A stretch of DNA of 21,485 bases from an uncultured bacterium (GTDB lineage: Bacteria > Actinomycetota > Coriobacteriia > Coriobacteriales > Coriobacteriaceae): positions 1 through 21,485 of the forward strand of contig CAJMRN010000028.1 in assembly GCA_905215815.1 (NCBI GenBank), read 5' to 3'. A model generated the notes under the pieces. That model was given only the letters and a program-made list of their open reading frames with translations, was not told the origin of the DNA and did not search any database. Made by a program: the position numbers and the translations under genes. This document shows, one piece after another, positions 1 through 7,885 of the stretch. Numbering within the stretch: position 1 is the first letter of the stretch; every line of letters starts with the position of its first letter.

Positions 1-1
1 C

Positions 2-2290
2 CGCGGCGCCGCCTGCCGTCTGATCAAGCGCTGCAACGACTTTGGCGCAGGCGGCGTCTCGGTCGCCGTAGGCGAGCTTGCCGACGGCCTGTATGTCGAC
101 CTTGATACCGTGACCAAGAAGTACGACGGTCTTGACGGCACCGAGCTCGCCATCTCTGAATCCCAGGAGCGCATGGCCTGCGCCGTCGCCGACGGTGACG
201 TCGAGGAGTTCATGGGCTACGCCGCCGAGGAGAACCTGGAGGCGACCGTTATCGCCGAGGTTACCGCCGAGCCGCGCATGCGCATGGCCTGGAACGGCGT
301 CGCCATCGTCGATCTGTCCCGCGAGTTCCTCAACTCCAACGGTGCGCCCAAGCACCAGGTCGCCCACGTCTGCGCCCGCAGTGTGTGGCAGCCCAGCTGG
401 GCCGGTGCCACGCTCGCCGAGCGCATGACCTCGCTCGTCACCGACCTCAACGTCGCTTCCAACAAGGGCCTTTCCGAGCGCTTCGACTCCACCATCGGCG
501 CCGCGACCGTGCTCATGCCCTTTGGCGGCAAGACGCAGCTCACCCCAAGCTCGGCCATGGTCGCCAAGTTCCCCGTAGACGGCGAGACCACCACGGCGAG
601 TGCCATGGCATGGGGCTTCAACCCCTATCTGATGGAGGCCGACCAGTTTGCGGGCGCTTACCTGTCCGTGGTCGAGTCCATCGCCAAGCTCGTTGCCGCC
701 GGCTTTGAGCACAAGCGCGCCTACCTCTCCTTCCAGGAGTACTTCGAGCGCCTGCGCACCGAGGCCGAGCGCTGGGGCAAGCCCATGGCTGCCGTCCTGG
801 GTGCCCTTATGGCCCAGGTCGACCTGGGTGCCGGCGCCATCGGCGGCAAGGACTCCATGAGCGGCTCGTTTGAGGACGAGGCCGGCGAGCTCAACGTTCC
901 GCCGACTCTGATCAGCTTCGCCGTCGCCGTGGGCAAGGCCGCCCGCGCCGTCTCGCCCGAGTTCAAGGGCCTCACGCACCGCGTCGTCCGCATCGCCCCC
1001 GCTACCTATGGCGAGGACTACCGTCCCGACGCCCAGCAGCTGCTCGCCGCGTTTGACGCCGTCGAGGCGCTCACCGCCAACGGCAACGCCCTGGCCATCT
1101 CCACGCCCGGCTACGGCTGCGGCGCCGAGAGCCTCTTTAAGATGTGCGTCGGTAACCAGATCGGTATCGAGCTTGCCGAGGATGTAGACGTGGAGAGCCT
1201 CTTCACCCCGCTCTACGGCAGCTTTATCGTCGAGCTCGCCGAGGATGCCGAGCTGCCCGAGGTCGCCGACGGCGTTGTCGTCGAGCCCCTGGGCACCACC
1301 GTCGAGGGCTATGTCATCGACACCGGCTCCGAAGTCATCGAGCTCTCCGAGCTTCAGGAGGCCTGGGAGAGCGGCATCGAGGGCGTCTTTGCCTACCGCA
1401 GCGCCGACGAGACCCCCGAGGTCGAGACCATCGACTTCCGCGCCAAGGACATCCACGTGTACGGCGGCGCCAAGATCGCCCGCCCGCGCGTGGTTATCCC
1501 CGTGTTCCCCGGCAACAACTGCGAGTACGATAGCGCCCGTGCCTTCCGCGCCGCCGGCGCCGAGGCCGACACCTTCGTGATCAACAACCTCACGCCCGAG
1601 GCCGTCGCCGAGAGCACCCACGAGCTTGCCCGCCGCATCCGTGCAAGCCAGATTGTCATGATCCCCGGCGGCTTCTCGGGCGGCGACGAGCCCGACGGCT
1701 CCGCCAAGTTCATCACGGCGTTCTTCCGCGCTCCCGAAGTCACCGAGGCAGTCCGCGACCTGCTCAAGGCCCGCGATGGCCTGATGCTGGGCATCTGCAA
1801 CGGCTTCCAGGCCCTGATCAAGCTCGGCCTGGTGCCCTACGGTGACATCGTCGACGCCACGCCCGATGCGCCCACGCTGACGTTCAACACTATCGGTCGC
1901 CATCAGAGCCGTCTGGTTCGCACCCGCATCTCGTCCAACCTGTCCCCGTGGCTGTCGCAGTGTAGCCTGGACGACCCCTACACCGTCGCCATCAGCCACG
2001 GCGAGGGCCGCTTTGTCGCCAACGACGAGGTACTCGCCCAGCTTATCGCCAACGGCCAGGTCGCCACGCAGTACGTGGGCGAGGACGGCAAGCCCAGCAT
2101 GGATCTTTCCGTCAACCCCAACGGCTCCGCACTCGCCATCGAGGGTATCACGAGCCCCGACGGCCGTGTCCTGGGCAAGATGGGCCATGCCGAGCGTCGC
2201 GGCGACAACCTGTACCGCAACGTGCCCGAGCATGTCCCCGGCGATAAGTTCATGCCGATCTTCGAGAGCGGCGTAGCCTACTTCGCCTAA
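2..2290 (+). CDS. purL: phosphoribosylformylglycinamidine synthase, 3' part (5' end outside window)
   Basis: PurL converts FGAR, ATP and glutamine to FGAM in step four of de novo purine synthesis in the cytosol. The frame is open from base 2, and residues upstream of the first in-window start codon (RLIKRCNDFGAGGVSV) are already PurL-like, so this is the C-terminal 762 residues of a protein that normally has about 1,240. It contains the second AIRS-type synthase half (GAIGGKDSMSGSF, PFGGKTQLTPSS) and then a class I glutamine amidotransferase domain. In that domain the nucleophile Cys sits in GICNGFQ (codon 1796-1798) and the downstream His in SHGEGRF. The fused amidotransferase identifies the single-chain PurL of the Clostridia/Bacteroides clade rather than the PurS/PurQ/PurL split form. 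The stop is followed by an intrinsic terminator, so purL ends its transcript. Nothing looks broken. Confidence 0.98.
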   Translation, partial: RGAACRLIKRCNDFGAGGVSVAVGELADGLYVDLDTVTKKYDGLDGTELAISESQERMACAVADGDVEEFMGYAAEENLEATVIAEVTAEPRMRMAWNGVAIVDLSREFLNSNGAPKHQVAHVCARSVWQPSWAGATLAERMTSLVTDLNVASNKGLSERFDSTIGAATVLMPFGGKTQLTPSSAMVAKFPVDGETTTASAMAWGFNPYLMEADQFAGAYLSVVESIAKLVAAGFEHKRAYLSFQEYFERLRTEAERWGKPMAAVLGALMAQVDLGAGAIGGKDSMSGSFEDEAGELNVPPTLISFAVAVGKAARAVSPEFKGLTHRVVRIAPATYGEDYRPDAQQLLAAFDAVEALTANGNALAISTPGYGCGAESLFKMCVGNQIGIELAEDVDVESLFTPLYGSFIVELAEDAELPEVADGVVVEPLGTTVEGYVIDTGSEVIELSELQEAWESGIEGVFAYRSADETPEVETIDFRAKDIHVYGGAKIARPRVVIPVFPGNNCEYDSARAFRAAGAEADTFVINNLTPEAVAESTHELARRIRASQIVMIPGGFSGGDEPDGSAKFITAFFRAPEVTEAVRDLLKARDGLMLGICNGFQALIKLGLVPYGDIVDATPDAPTLTFNTIGRHQSRLVRTRISSNLSPWLSQCSLDDPYTVAISHGEGRFVANDEVLAQLIANGQVATQYVGEDGKPSMDLSVNPNGSALAIEGITSPDGRVLGKMGHAERRGDNLYRNVPEHVPGDKFMPIFESGVAYFA

Positions 2291-2328
2291 ACCTTTCCCA
2301 TCGGGTACAATCCCCTCGGGTAACAACA

Positions 2329-2364
2329 CCCGCCACCGGCACACCCGGTGGCGGGTTCTTTTTT
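2329..2364 (+). terminator. intrinsic terminator after purL
   Basis: A perfect 11-bp GC-rich stem (CCCGCCACCGG at 2329-2339, its complement at 2345-2355) has a 5-nt loop and is followed by TTCTTTTTT. This is a textbook Rho-independent terminator. It ends only 25 bases before the eamA start, leaving no room for a promoter after it. It may therefore also act as a read-through or attenuation point for eamA. Confidence 0.92.
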
Positions 2365-2389
2365 GCTTCGCGCATACAGGAAGGACATC

Positions 2390-3325
2390 ATGGAAAGCCG
2401 CAAGCCGTATCTCGCCACCCTGCCCGGACTTATCCCGGGCTGTCTTGTTTGCTGTGCGCTCTGGGGGTCGGCTTTCCCCTGCATCAAGATCGGCTACGCA
2501 CTCTTTGGTATCCCAGCGCACGATAGCGCTTCGCAGCTGCTCTTTGCAGGTCTACGCTTTACGCTTGCCGGCGCCCTGGTTATCGTTGGGATGAGCGCGG
2601 CCCAACGCCGCCCCCTCATACCGCAAGCGCGCGACATCAAACCCATCTTTATCTTGTCGCTCTTTCAGACCATCGGTCAGTACTTCTTTTTCTATCTGGG
2701 CCTCTCGCGCGCCAGCGCCATGTCGAGCTCCATCATCGAGGCCAGCGCCAACTTCCTAGCCATCCTCTTTGCCGCCCTGGCGTTTCGCACCGAGAAGCTC
2801 AATACGGCCAAGGTGCTTGGCTGTGCACTGGGCTTTGCCGGCGTCGCGCTCGTCAACCTTTCGGGCGCGGATGGCACCTTTGGCTTCAGGCTCGATGGCG
2901 AGGGCTTTATCCTAGCCTCCACCGTCGCGGGTGCCCTTTCGACCTGCCTAATTGGCATCTTCTCGCGCGAGCACGACGGCGTCTTGCTTGCCGGGTGGCA
3001 GTTCTTGGTCGGCGGCCTTGTCCTCACCGCCATCGGCTTTTTGATGGGTGGCGCGCTCTCCCCCACGGCGATTGCCCCCGCCATCGCGCTCATCATCTAC
3101 ATGGCGCTTATCTCCGCGGTCGCCTACTCGCTGTGGTCGCGCCTGCTTGCCGTCAACCCCGTCAGCCGCGTCTCGGTCTTTGGGTTTATGAACCCCGTCT
3201 TTGGTGTGCTGCTGAGCGCGCTGCTGCTCGGCGAAGGCGCGGGCACGAGCCCCGTTACCGTCATCGTTGCCCTGTTGTTGGTCTGCGGCGGCATCATCAT
3301 CGTCAACAAACCCAAAAAAGCCTAG
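2390..3325 (+). CDS. EamA/DMT-family transporter
   Basis: This 311-residue integral membrane protein of the drug/metabolite transporter superfamily probably exports a small metabolite or amino acid; the substrate cannot be read from sequence. Two homologous EamA halves of about five hydrophobic helices each are visible. The first begins around CALWGSAFPCIKIGYALF and includes GLSRASAMSSSIIEASANF, where family members usually carry the helix-4 glycine/serine motif. The second runs from about LASTVAGALSTCLIG to the C-terminus and ends in a short lysine-rich tail (NKPKKA). The start at 2390 is chosen because AGGAAGG lies 5 bases upstream. An in-frame GTG at 2348 falls inside the purL terminator stem and would add an unlikely leader. 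The gene converges with the diguanylate cyclase gene. Confidence 0.9.
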   Translation: MESRKPYLATLPGLIPGCLVCCALWGSAFPCIKIGYALFGIPAHDSASQLLFAGLRFTLAGALVIVGMSAAQRRPLIPQARDIKPIFILSLFQTIGQYFFFYLGLSRASAMSSSIIEASANFLAILFAALAFRTEKLNTAKVLGCALGFAGVALVNLSGADGTFGFRLDGEGFILASTVAGALSTCLIGIFSREHDGVLLAGWQFLVGGLVLTAIGFLMGGALSPTAIAPAIALIIYMALISAVAYSLWSRLLAVNPVSRVSVFGFMNPVFGVLLSALLLGEGAGTSPVTVIVALLLVCGGIIIVNKPKKA

Positions 3326-3396
3326 CGAACTGCCTCGTTCCAAGAAAAAACCGAGGCGTATCTTCGACAGCCGCTACTAATCCCGCCAACGCAATA

Positions 3397-3434
3397 GGGG
3401 CGCACGACCATCCATGCGGTCGTGTGCCCCTTTT
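3397..3434 (+). terminator. intrinsic terminator between convergent genes
   Basis: GGGGCGCACGACC (3397-3409) pairs with GGTCGTGTGCCCC (3418-3430) over 13 bp with one G-T pair and an 8-nt loop, then TTTT. It lies between the convergent eamA-type gene and the minus-strand GGDEF gene, whose stop is at 3436. The T-tract is on the plus side, so it mainly ends the eamA transcript. The stem could also stop minus-strand transcription less efficiently. Confidence 0.8.
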
Positions 3435-3435
3435 C

Positions 3436-4578
3436 CTAGCGTATCTGAACGCCGGCTTTCTTTTTCTCGGCCTTGACGCGGTAGAGCTCCGCATCGGCAG
3501 CGCGAAGTAAGTCTTGCCAGGTATCAACACTATCGCCGACCCGCGCGTAACCGATGGACATCCGCAATGCATACGGCACCTCGGCATGCGCGAGCTCGTC
3601 GTTGATTGTCGCGCACAGATGCATGATATCCTGTTCCGCCACTGCCTTTTGGAGCACCACGAACTCATCGCCACCGTAGCGTGCGATAAAGCCACCAGAC
3701 GCCGAGCAGACCTCTTTGAGCGCAGCGGATATAACCTGAAGAGCATGGTCGCCCTCCACATGTCCATAGCGATCGTTAATCTGCTTAAAGCCGTCGGCGT
3801 CCATCATGAGCAGATACACATCTTCGGCCTGATCCACATTTGAAAAGAGCGACAGCATATAGGTCTCAAAACGGTTGCGGTTGTTGAGTCCAGTCAACGG
3901 GTCGGTCGAGATGAGCTGCTCCTGGCAGATGATATAGAGCAGCAACATGCTAATCATTATGCCGACACAAAGGCCGGGCACCGAGCATACGACCTGAAAA
4001 GTACCGCCCACCAGGGCCGGAATGGCGAAAAATGCCAAGGTTCGATAGATAGCCTTCGTCTGTAGGCTCTCGACCCTGCGAGATTGCACAAACGCATGCA
4101 GGGACGCATGTATAACGTAACAGTAGCTGACAATGGGCTGGATCATATAAGCAAAGCCGCGACGATACACGCCCTGCGAATCGATATAGAACAGGGCGTG
4201 CGTCCAGTAACTGGTAAACGCCAGCACGACCACCAGAGCCGTAGGCAACGTTACAAGCACCACCCTATAGCGCGAGGTCACAAGGCGAGAGCCCTGCATC
4301 GTCTCGGAATAGATAAACCAAATGAGACACGCGATGGCAAAGAGCGAAAACGAAACCGCGTTGGAAATCCAGTTGGCAGCAATACCCAACGTGCCGTCCG
4401 CACCATCCGAAAGCGTCCAGATCATATCGAATAATATGTACGCGGCAGAGGTGTAGCCAAGCATGCTAAACAATAGTTGCAGGGTGCTCGAGAACAAGGA
4501 GCGACGACTTCGCGCGGCAAGCCCGATAAGAACAATCATGCATAGCAGGAATATCTCAATCTTGAGTGCCTTAACCAC
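3436..4578 (-). CDS. membrane-bound diguanylate cyclase (GGDEF domain)
   Basis: A predicted diguanylate cyclase makes cyclic di-GMP from two GTP. The N-terminal ~210 residues hold about seven hydrophobic helices (from IEIFLLCMIVLIGLA to VGIMISMLLLYII), forming a membrane sensor without a recognisable ligand domain. The C-terminal GGDEF domain starts at DPLTGLNNRNRF and carries DADGFKQINDRYGH, the intact active-site loop YGGDEF and the late RAADAELYRVKAEKK element. The RxxD inhibitory site normally five residues before GGDEF is absent (SASG there), so product feedback is not expected. The start is set at a GTG with GAAGGGA 9 bases upstream. A TTG at 4596 would add six residues but lacks a good ribosome site. 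It has no EAL/HD-GYP partner in the window. Confidence 0.93.
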   Translation of the reverse strand: MVKALKIEIFLLCMIVLIGLAARSRRSLFSSTLQLLFSMLGYTSAAYILFDMIWTLSDGADGTLGIAANWISNAVSFSLFAIACLIWFIYSETMQGSRLVTSRYRVVLVTLPTALVVVLAFTSYWTHALFYIDSQGVYRRGFAYMIQPIVSYCYVIHASLHAFVQSRRVESLQTKAIYRTLAFFAIPALVGGTFQVVCSVPGLCVGIMISMLLLYIICQEQLISTDPLTGLNNRNRFETYMLSLFSNVDQAEDVYLLMMDADGFKQINDRYGHVEGDHALQVISAALKEVCSASGGFIARYGGDEFVVLQKAVAEQDIMHLCATINDELAHAEVPYALRMSIGYARVGDSVDTWQDLLRAADAELYRVKAEKKKAGVQIR

Positions 4579-4643
4579 TAGACGCCATCCCTTCAATATC
4601 CGAATGGTCAGAATCGCCCAATTCGAATCAGGGCAATAAACAC

Positions 4644-4668
4644 CCCTTTACTCCGCAGGGGTAAAGGG
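4644..4668 (-). promoter_or_regulatory. dyad at the start of the GGDEF leader
   Basis: CCCTTTAC (4644-4651) and its reverse complement GTAAAGGG (4661-4668) flank a 9-base spacer. On the minus strand the dyad begins immediately after the TATGAT -10 hexamer (4675-4670), so it would overlap the transcription start of the diguanylate cyclase gene. It could be an operator or a small leader hairpin. No regulator is identified. Confidence 0.35.
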
Positions 4669-4669
4669 A

Positions 4670-4678
4670 ATCATAGCA
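4670..4678 (-). promoter_or_regulatory. candidate extended -10 promoter for the GGDEF gene
   Basis: Minus-strand TGCTATGAT matches an extended -10 (TGn-TATGAT). The same nonamer occurs before the TerB-type gene and a close variant before the DUF554 gene. No convincing -35 hexamer is seen, which is usual for extended -10 promoters. It sits just downstream of the kdgT terminator hairpin and about 90 bases before the GGDEF start. Confidence 0.35.
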
Positions 4679-4680
4679 AA

Positions 4681-4720
4681 GCGCCCGAACATCACTGCAA
4701 AACAGTTTCTGTTCGGGCGC
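4681..4720 (-). terminator. stem-loop downstream of kdgT
   Basis: An 11-bp perfect stem (GCGCCCGAACA at 4681-4691, complement at 4710-4720) has an 18-nt loop that itself contains a 4-bp stem (ACTG/CAGT). It lies just past the kdgT stop on the minus strand. The following T-tract is only TTT, so termination may be partial. Confidence 0.6.
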
Positions 4721-4767
4721 TCGGACGGCGCGAATTGCACGCCGGAATCAATTATCGGTAACGGCCG

Positions 4768-5790
4768 TTACTCGCCGTCGATGTCGGTCGCGACGGCCTC
4801 CTCGATGGCCTCGACACCGGCAGGCGACAGGTCCTCCTTGCCCTGGCAGAACTTCTTGTCGACCCAGCCGGTCAGAATCGGAGCCATGATTGCCGTGATG
4901 ATAACGGCAGTGGCGATCTGGGCGTACGCGGTGGGCGCAAGCTCGGCGTAGCGCGGCGCGACCTCGGCGAGAGCAACCGGCGTGGTCATAGCCGTGCCGG
5001 CGATGGTGGAACAAGCCACGGCAGCCTTGCCGTTACCACCGCACAGGCGCTCGAACGCAAAGGTGATGGGACCGACGACAAACAGCGTGACAAGGCCCAG
5101 CAAGATGCCGGAAATACCACCGGTGATAAAGCTCGACAGGCTCATGGACGCGCCAAGCTGAAATCCGATGACGGCAATCGCAGGGTTGGCACCGGGAACT
5201 AGCAGGTTCTTGATAAACGGGAACAGGTTGCCCAGAACCATGCCGATAACGAGCGGCAAAATGGAGCCGATGATAGTACCGACAGGGATGTTGGCAAGGC
5301 CCGAAACACCAAGGATGATCATCGTGACGGCGGGGCCGGCCGTAAAGAACAGGATACCGACGGCGCCCTGCTCGGACTCATCGCCGAACTCGCCCATGAT
5401 GCCCGTATAGAGCGCCATGTTGCAAAACGTAATGCCGCCGATGATAGACACGGAGCTCAGACCCAGGAAGTTATCGTTAAAGAAATATGCCACGCCCAGG
5501 CCGAGAGCCGCTGCGACGACCAGCTTGGGAATCAGCACGACGATGCCGGTCTTGATGGCGCCCGGCGTGGACTTGAAGCTGATGCCGGCGCCCACAAACA
5601 GCAGGATCGCGGCGACGAGGGTATTGGAGCCACCGCGGCAGGCAGCCGTAAAGAAGCCGCCGATCTCAAAAACCTGCGGGCAGAAGGTGTTGAGCAAAAG
5701 ACCGACGATCATCGGATAGATCATGATGTCGCCCGGGATGCGCGGGACCTTGAATTTCTTTTGCTCGTTGGCGGTCGCTTCCTGTGCCAT
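4768..5790 (-). CDS. kdgT: 2-keto-3-deoxygluconate permease family transporter
   Basis: A 340-residue inner-membrane transporter of the KdgT family, a proton symporter for 2-keto-3-deoxygluconate released from pectin or glucuronate breakdown. Recognisable stretches are KVPRIPGDIMIYPMIVGLLLNTFCP near the N-terminus, GGSNTLVAAILLFVGAGISFK, and GTAMTTPVALAEVAP in the last third. About ten hydrophobic helices are visible and the length fits the family. The ATG at 5790 is chosen because GGGGG lies 5 bases upstream; a TTG at 5820 would add ten residues without a ribosome site. No kdgK or kdgA lies nearby, so the substrate is assigned by family only. Sialate or other uronate-derived acids are possible. 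Confidence 0.88.
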   Translation of the reverse strand: MAQEATANEQKKFKVPRIPGDIMIYPMIVGLLLNTFCPQVFEIGGFFTAACRGGSNTLVAAILLFVGAGISFKSTPGAIKTGIVVLIPKLVVAAALGLGVAYFFNDNFLGLSSVSIIGGITFCNMALYTGIMGEFGDESEQGAVGILFFTAGPAVTMIILGVSGLANIPVGTIIGSILPLVIGMVLGNLFPFIKNLLVPGANPAIAVIGFQLGASMSLSSFITGGISGILLGLVTLFVVGPITFAFERLCGGNGKAAVACSTIAGTAMTTPVALAEVAPRYAELAPTAYAQIATAVIITAIMAPILTGWVDKKFCQGKEDLSPAGVEAIEEAVATDIDGE

Positions 5791-5940
5791 GAAACCCCCA
5801 TTTCCGCTGACGGGGTACAAAAGCCCACGTCACGCTTTGCTACAGTAAAGTTTGACCATGGTACCAGAAGAAATAGACCAGCTCGGTGAAAAATTCGACA
5901 AGTTGGGATGGAACGAGATTCGGCGCCCGCGACGCCACCC

Positions 5941-6264
5941 CTATATAAGGCTCAAGACGATATAGAGTACGATGCCCGAGACGCAGCACCACAGCATCGA
6001 TTTTGTCTTGACCGCCACGACCACGACGCCGGCGGCCGCAATCCAGGGGACCAAGGCAGGCCAGAGTCCCGCGTCGAACGCGCCGGGGCTCACCAAGTCG
6101 TTGGCGACCAGCGCGGCAAAGGCAGCGGGCGGGATATAGCCCAGGGCCTCGGTAATGCGGGGCGACAGGGTCCGCCCGCGCAAGGCGAACGCCGGCGCGA
6201 TGCGAAAGAACGCGATAGCAGCCCACGACGACAGCCACAGAACCAAGAACTCGTTAACGGGCAT
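5941..6264 (-). CDS. azlD: AzlD-type branched-chain amino acid exporter small subunit
   Basis: This 107-residue protein has four hydrophobic helices (NEFLVLWLSSWAAIAFFRIAP, then YIPPAAFAALVANDL, WPALVPWIAAAGVVVVAVK and WCCVSGIVLYIVLSLI), the size and pattern of AzlD/YgaH. Together with AzlC it forms an exporter of branched-chain amino acids and analogues. The ATG is chosen because AGAGGT inside the azlC 3' end lies 7 bases upstream and the gene overlaps the azlC stop by 11 bases, implying translational coupling. The longer open frame upstream is read-back into azlC in another frame. Confidence 0.88.
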   Translation of the reverse strand: MPVNEFLVLWLSSWAAIAFFRIAPAFALRGRTLSPRITEALGYIPPAAFAALVANDLVSPGAFDAGLWPALVPWIAAAGVVVVAVKTKSMLWCCVSGIVLYIVLSLI

Positions 6265-6946
6265 CGCGGGCACCTCTTCCGTCAAATACAGCATCGCACG
6301 CCAGCGCAATGGCAATGCCGACCACGACGCTTGCCGGCACGGCAATATTCGTGAGGCCCAAGAACTTGCATACGGCGACGGACACCGCGCCCGAAACCGC
6401 CGCGACAACGTTGCCGCGTGACAGCCGCTGCGAAAAGAGCAGGCAGATAAAGAGTGAGGTGCAGACAAAGGCTGCAATGGCGGTGGGAACATCGACAACG
6501 GCGCCGACGATGGCGCCCGTCGTACACGAAACGCCCCATGTTGCGATAAGGATCACGTTGAGCACGAAGGACTCACGCGGGCCCCAATCCTCCCCTTCAA
6601 CCAACTTGGCAAGCGAGATGCCGTATGCCTCCTCGGTAAGTGTCGCGGCAACAGCCAGCGTCTGACGCTTCGAGGCACCCCTCAGATGCGGTGCGATCGA
6701 TGCCGAGTAAAGCGCAAAGCGCGAGGAGATTGCGGCGACGCTCGCGACGATCGATGCTGCAGGCACACCCGCCAGCCACAGGTTGCAGATCATAAACTGC
6801 CCGCTGCCCGTCACAAACGTGCTGCTCAGAGCAAAGACCATCCAGGGCTCCATTCCCGTCTGCCCCATGATCATTCCGCACGGCGCGCCTATTGCAACAT
6901 AGGTAAGCATCACCGGCCAGACGGTTCTAACGATTTTGAGCACCAT
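6254..6946 (-). CDS. azlC: AzlC-type branched-chain amino acid exporter large subunit
   Basis: AzlC/YgaZ family membrane protein of 230 residues, the usual length. Family features include AIGAPCGMIMGQTGMEPWMVF near the N-terminus, TFVTGSGQFMICNLW and the LTEEAYGI motif. Seven or so hydrophobic helices follow one another. It works with the overlapping AzlD subunit to export branched-chain amino acids. The ATG at 6946 is chosen on family length and a GGATGAG about 10 bases upstream. A TTG at 7015 would add 23 polar residues not typical of the family. The gene is divergent from the HD hydrolase across a 126-base spacer that should contain both promoters. No Lrp-type regulator is in the window. 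Confidence 0.9.
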   Translation of the reverse strand: MVLKIVRTVWPVMLTYVAIGAPCGMIMGQTGMEPWMVFALSSTFVTGSGQFMICNLWLAGVPAASIVASVAAISSRFALYSASIAPHLRGASKRQTLAVAATLTEEAYGISLAKLVEGEDWGPRESFVLNVILIATWGVSCTTGAIVGAVVDVPTAIAAFVCTSLFICLLFSQRLSRGNVVAAVSGAVSVAVCKFLGLTNIAVPASVVVGIAIALACDAVFDGRGARDAR

Positions 6947-7026
6947 ACGCTTCTCATCCTGACAAGGTCTCCGAGCCGCATGTAGCGATACGGCAGAATC
7001 ATCATCCGACAGCAACCGAGTTCACC

Positions 7027-7032
7027 TACAAT
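7027..7032 (+). promoter_or_regulatory. candidate -10 hexamer for the HD hydrolase gene
   Basis: TACAAT (5 of 6 matches to the -10 consensus) lies 40 bases before the HD gene start and leaves a short leader containing its AGGAAG ribosome site. No good -35 is visible at the expected spacing, so this is tentative. Confidence 0.25.
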
Positions 7033-7072
7033 TGCCACCGGATCGAAAGACACAACTTTTTAGGAAGTCATT

Positions 7073-7885
7073 ATGACAGCTATCGATCGAGACCGGGCGC
7101 GCGCGGCCTTCAAAAGCTACACCGATGCCTACGACGCCACCAACCCACGCATCGCGCTCAAAATCGAGCATACGCACCACGTGGCCGAGGCATGCGATGC
7201 CGTAGCGCGCGAGCAGGGCTGGTCGTCAGAAGATATTGACCTGGCATGGCTTTGCGGCCTGCTACACGATATGGGCCGCTTTGAGCAGCTGCGACGCTGG
7301 GACACCTTTAAGGACGCCGAGAGCATGAGCCATGCGGCGCTGGGCATCGAGGTCCTCTTTGGCGAGAATCCCGCCGATGCACCCGCCACGACAAACATCC
7401 GTGACTTTATCGAAACCGGTGCGCATGACGAGCTCATCCGAGCGAGCATCGCCTATCACAGCGACTTTCGCCTGCCGGGACAACTCGACGAGCGTACACG
7501 GTGCTTCTGCGATATCGTGCGCGATGGCGACAAGATCGACATTATGCGCACCATCGCCGACAGCACCGTCGATACCATCCTCAAGGCGGATGAGGACGCG
7601 TTTCTAGCCAGTCGCTTCTCGGTACCGACACTTGCCGCCTTTGACGAGCACCGCTGCGTCGCACGCGATGAACGCAACGAGCCCGCAGACTACCTGGTGG
7701 GACTCATCTGCTTTATGTTTGAGCTCGTCTATCCAGCAAGCCGCGCGCTGGCGCGCGAACAGGGCGATATCCACCGCCTGCTCGACGCGCCCTTTGGCAT
7801 TACGCGGCCCTTTACCGACCCCGCCACGCAGGCGACTTGGAGCCGCCTTAAGGACGAGATGCGCGACTGGCTGGCGCGCGCCTAG
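7073..7885 (+). CDS. HD-domain metal-dependent phosphohydrolase
   Basis: This 270-residue cytosolic protein has a complete HD-domain metal site: His33 in KIEHTHH, His65-Asp66 in LLHDMGRF, and Asp153 in DGDKID, with supporting histidines in MSHAALG (His87) and IAYHSD (His129). Such proteins hydrolyse phosphate esters of nucleotides or cyclic nucleotides; the substrate here is unknown. There is no GYP motif, so it is not a standard cyclic-di-GMP HD-GYP enzyme despite the nearby diguanylate cyclase. The start has AGGAAG 6 bases upstream. The stop (7883-7885) overlaps the stop of etfA on the other strand through a shared CTAG, so the two transcripts must run into each other. Confidence 0.9.
   Translation: MTAIDRDRARAAFKSYTDAYDATNPRIALKIEHTHHVAEACDAVAREQGWSSEDIDLAWLCGLLHDMGRFEQLRRWDTFKDAESMSHAALGIEVLFGENPADAPATTNIRDFIETGAHDELIRASIAYHSDFRLPGQLDERTRCFCDIVRDGDKIDIMRTIADSTVDTILKADEDAFLASRFSVPTLAAFDEHRCVARDERNEPADYLVGLICFMFELVYPASRALAREQGDIHRLLDAPFGITRPFTDPATQATWSRLKDEMRDWLARA

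Noticed and set aside
2348..2389. Upstream GTG start for the EamA transporter
   Set aside because: It lies in the purL terminator stem; the ATG at 2390 has a good AGGAAGG site.
3332..3357. Second hairpin GCCTCG...CGAGGC after eamA
   Set aside because: Only 6 bp with a 14-base loop and no T-tract; the 13-bp stem at 3397-3430 is the better terminator.
5858..5965. 35-codon plus-strand open frame starting MVPEEIDQLG, just after a TGCTACAGT element
   Set aside because: No ribosome site and partial antisense overlap with azlD. A leaderless peptide is conceivable but unsupported.
6265..6498. N-terminal extension of AzlD
   Set aside because: It is read from another frame of azlC, is Ser/Pro/Arg-rich, and has no family similarity; the ATG at 6264 has a coupled ribosome site.
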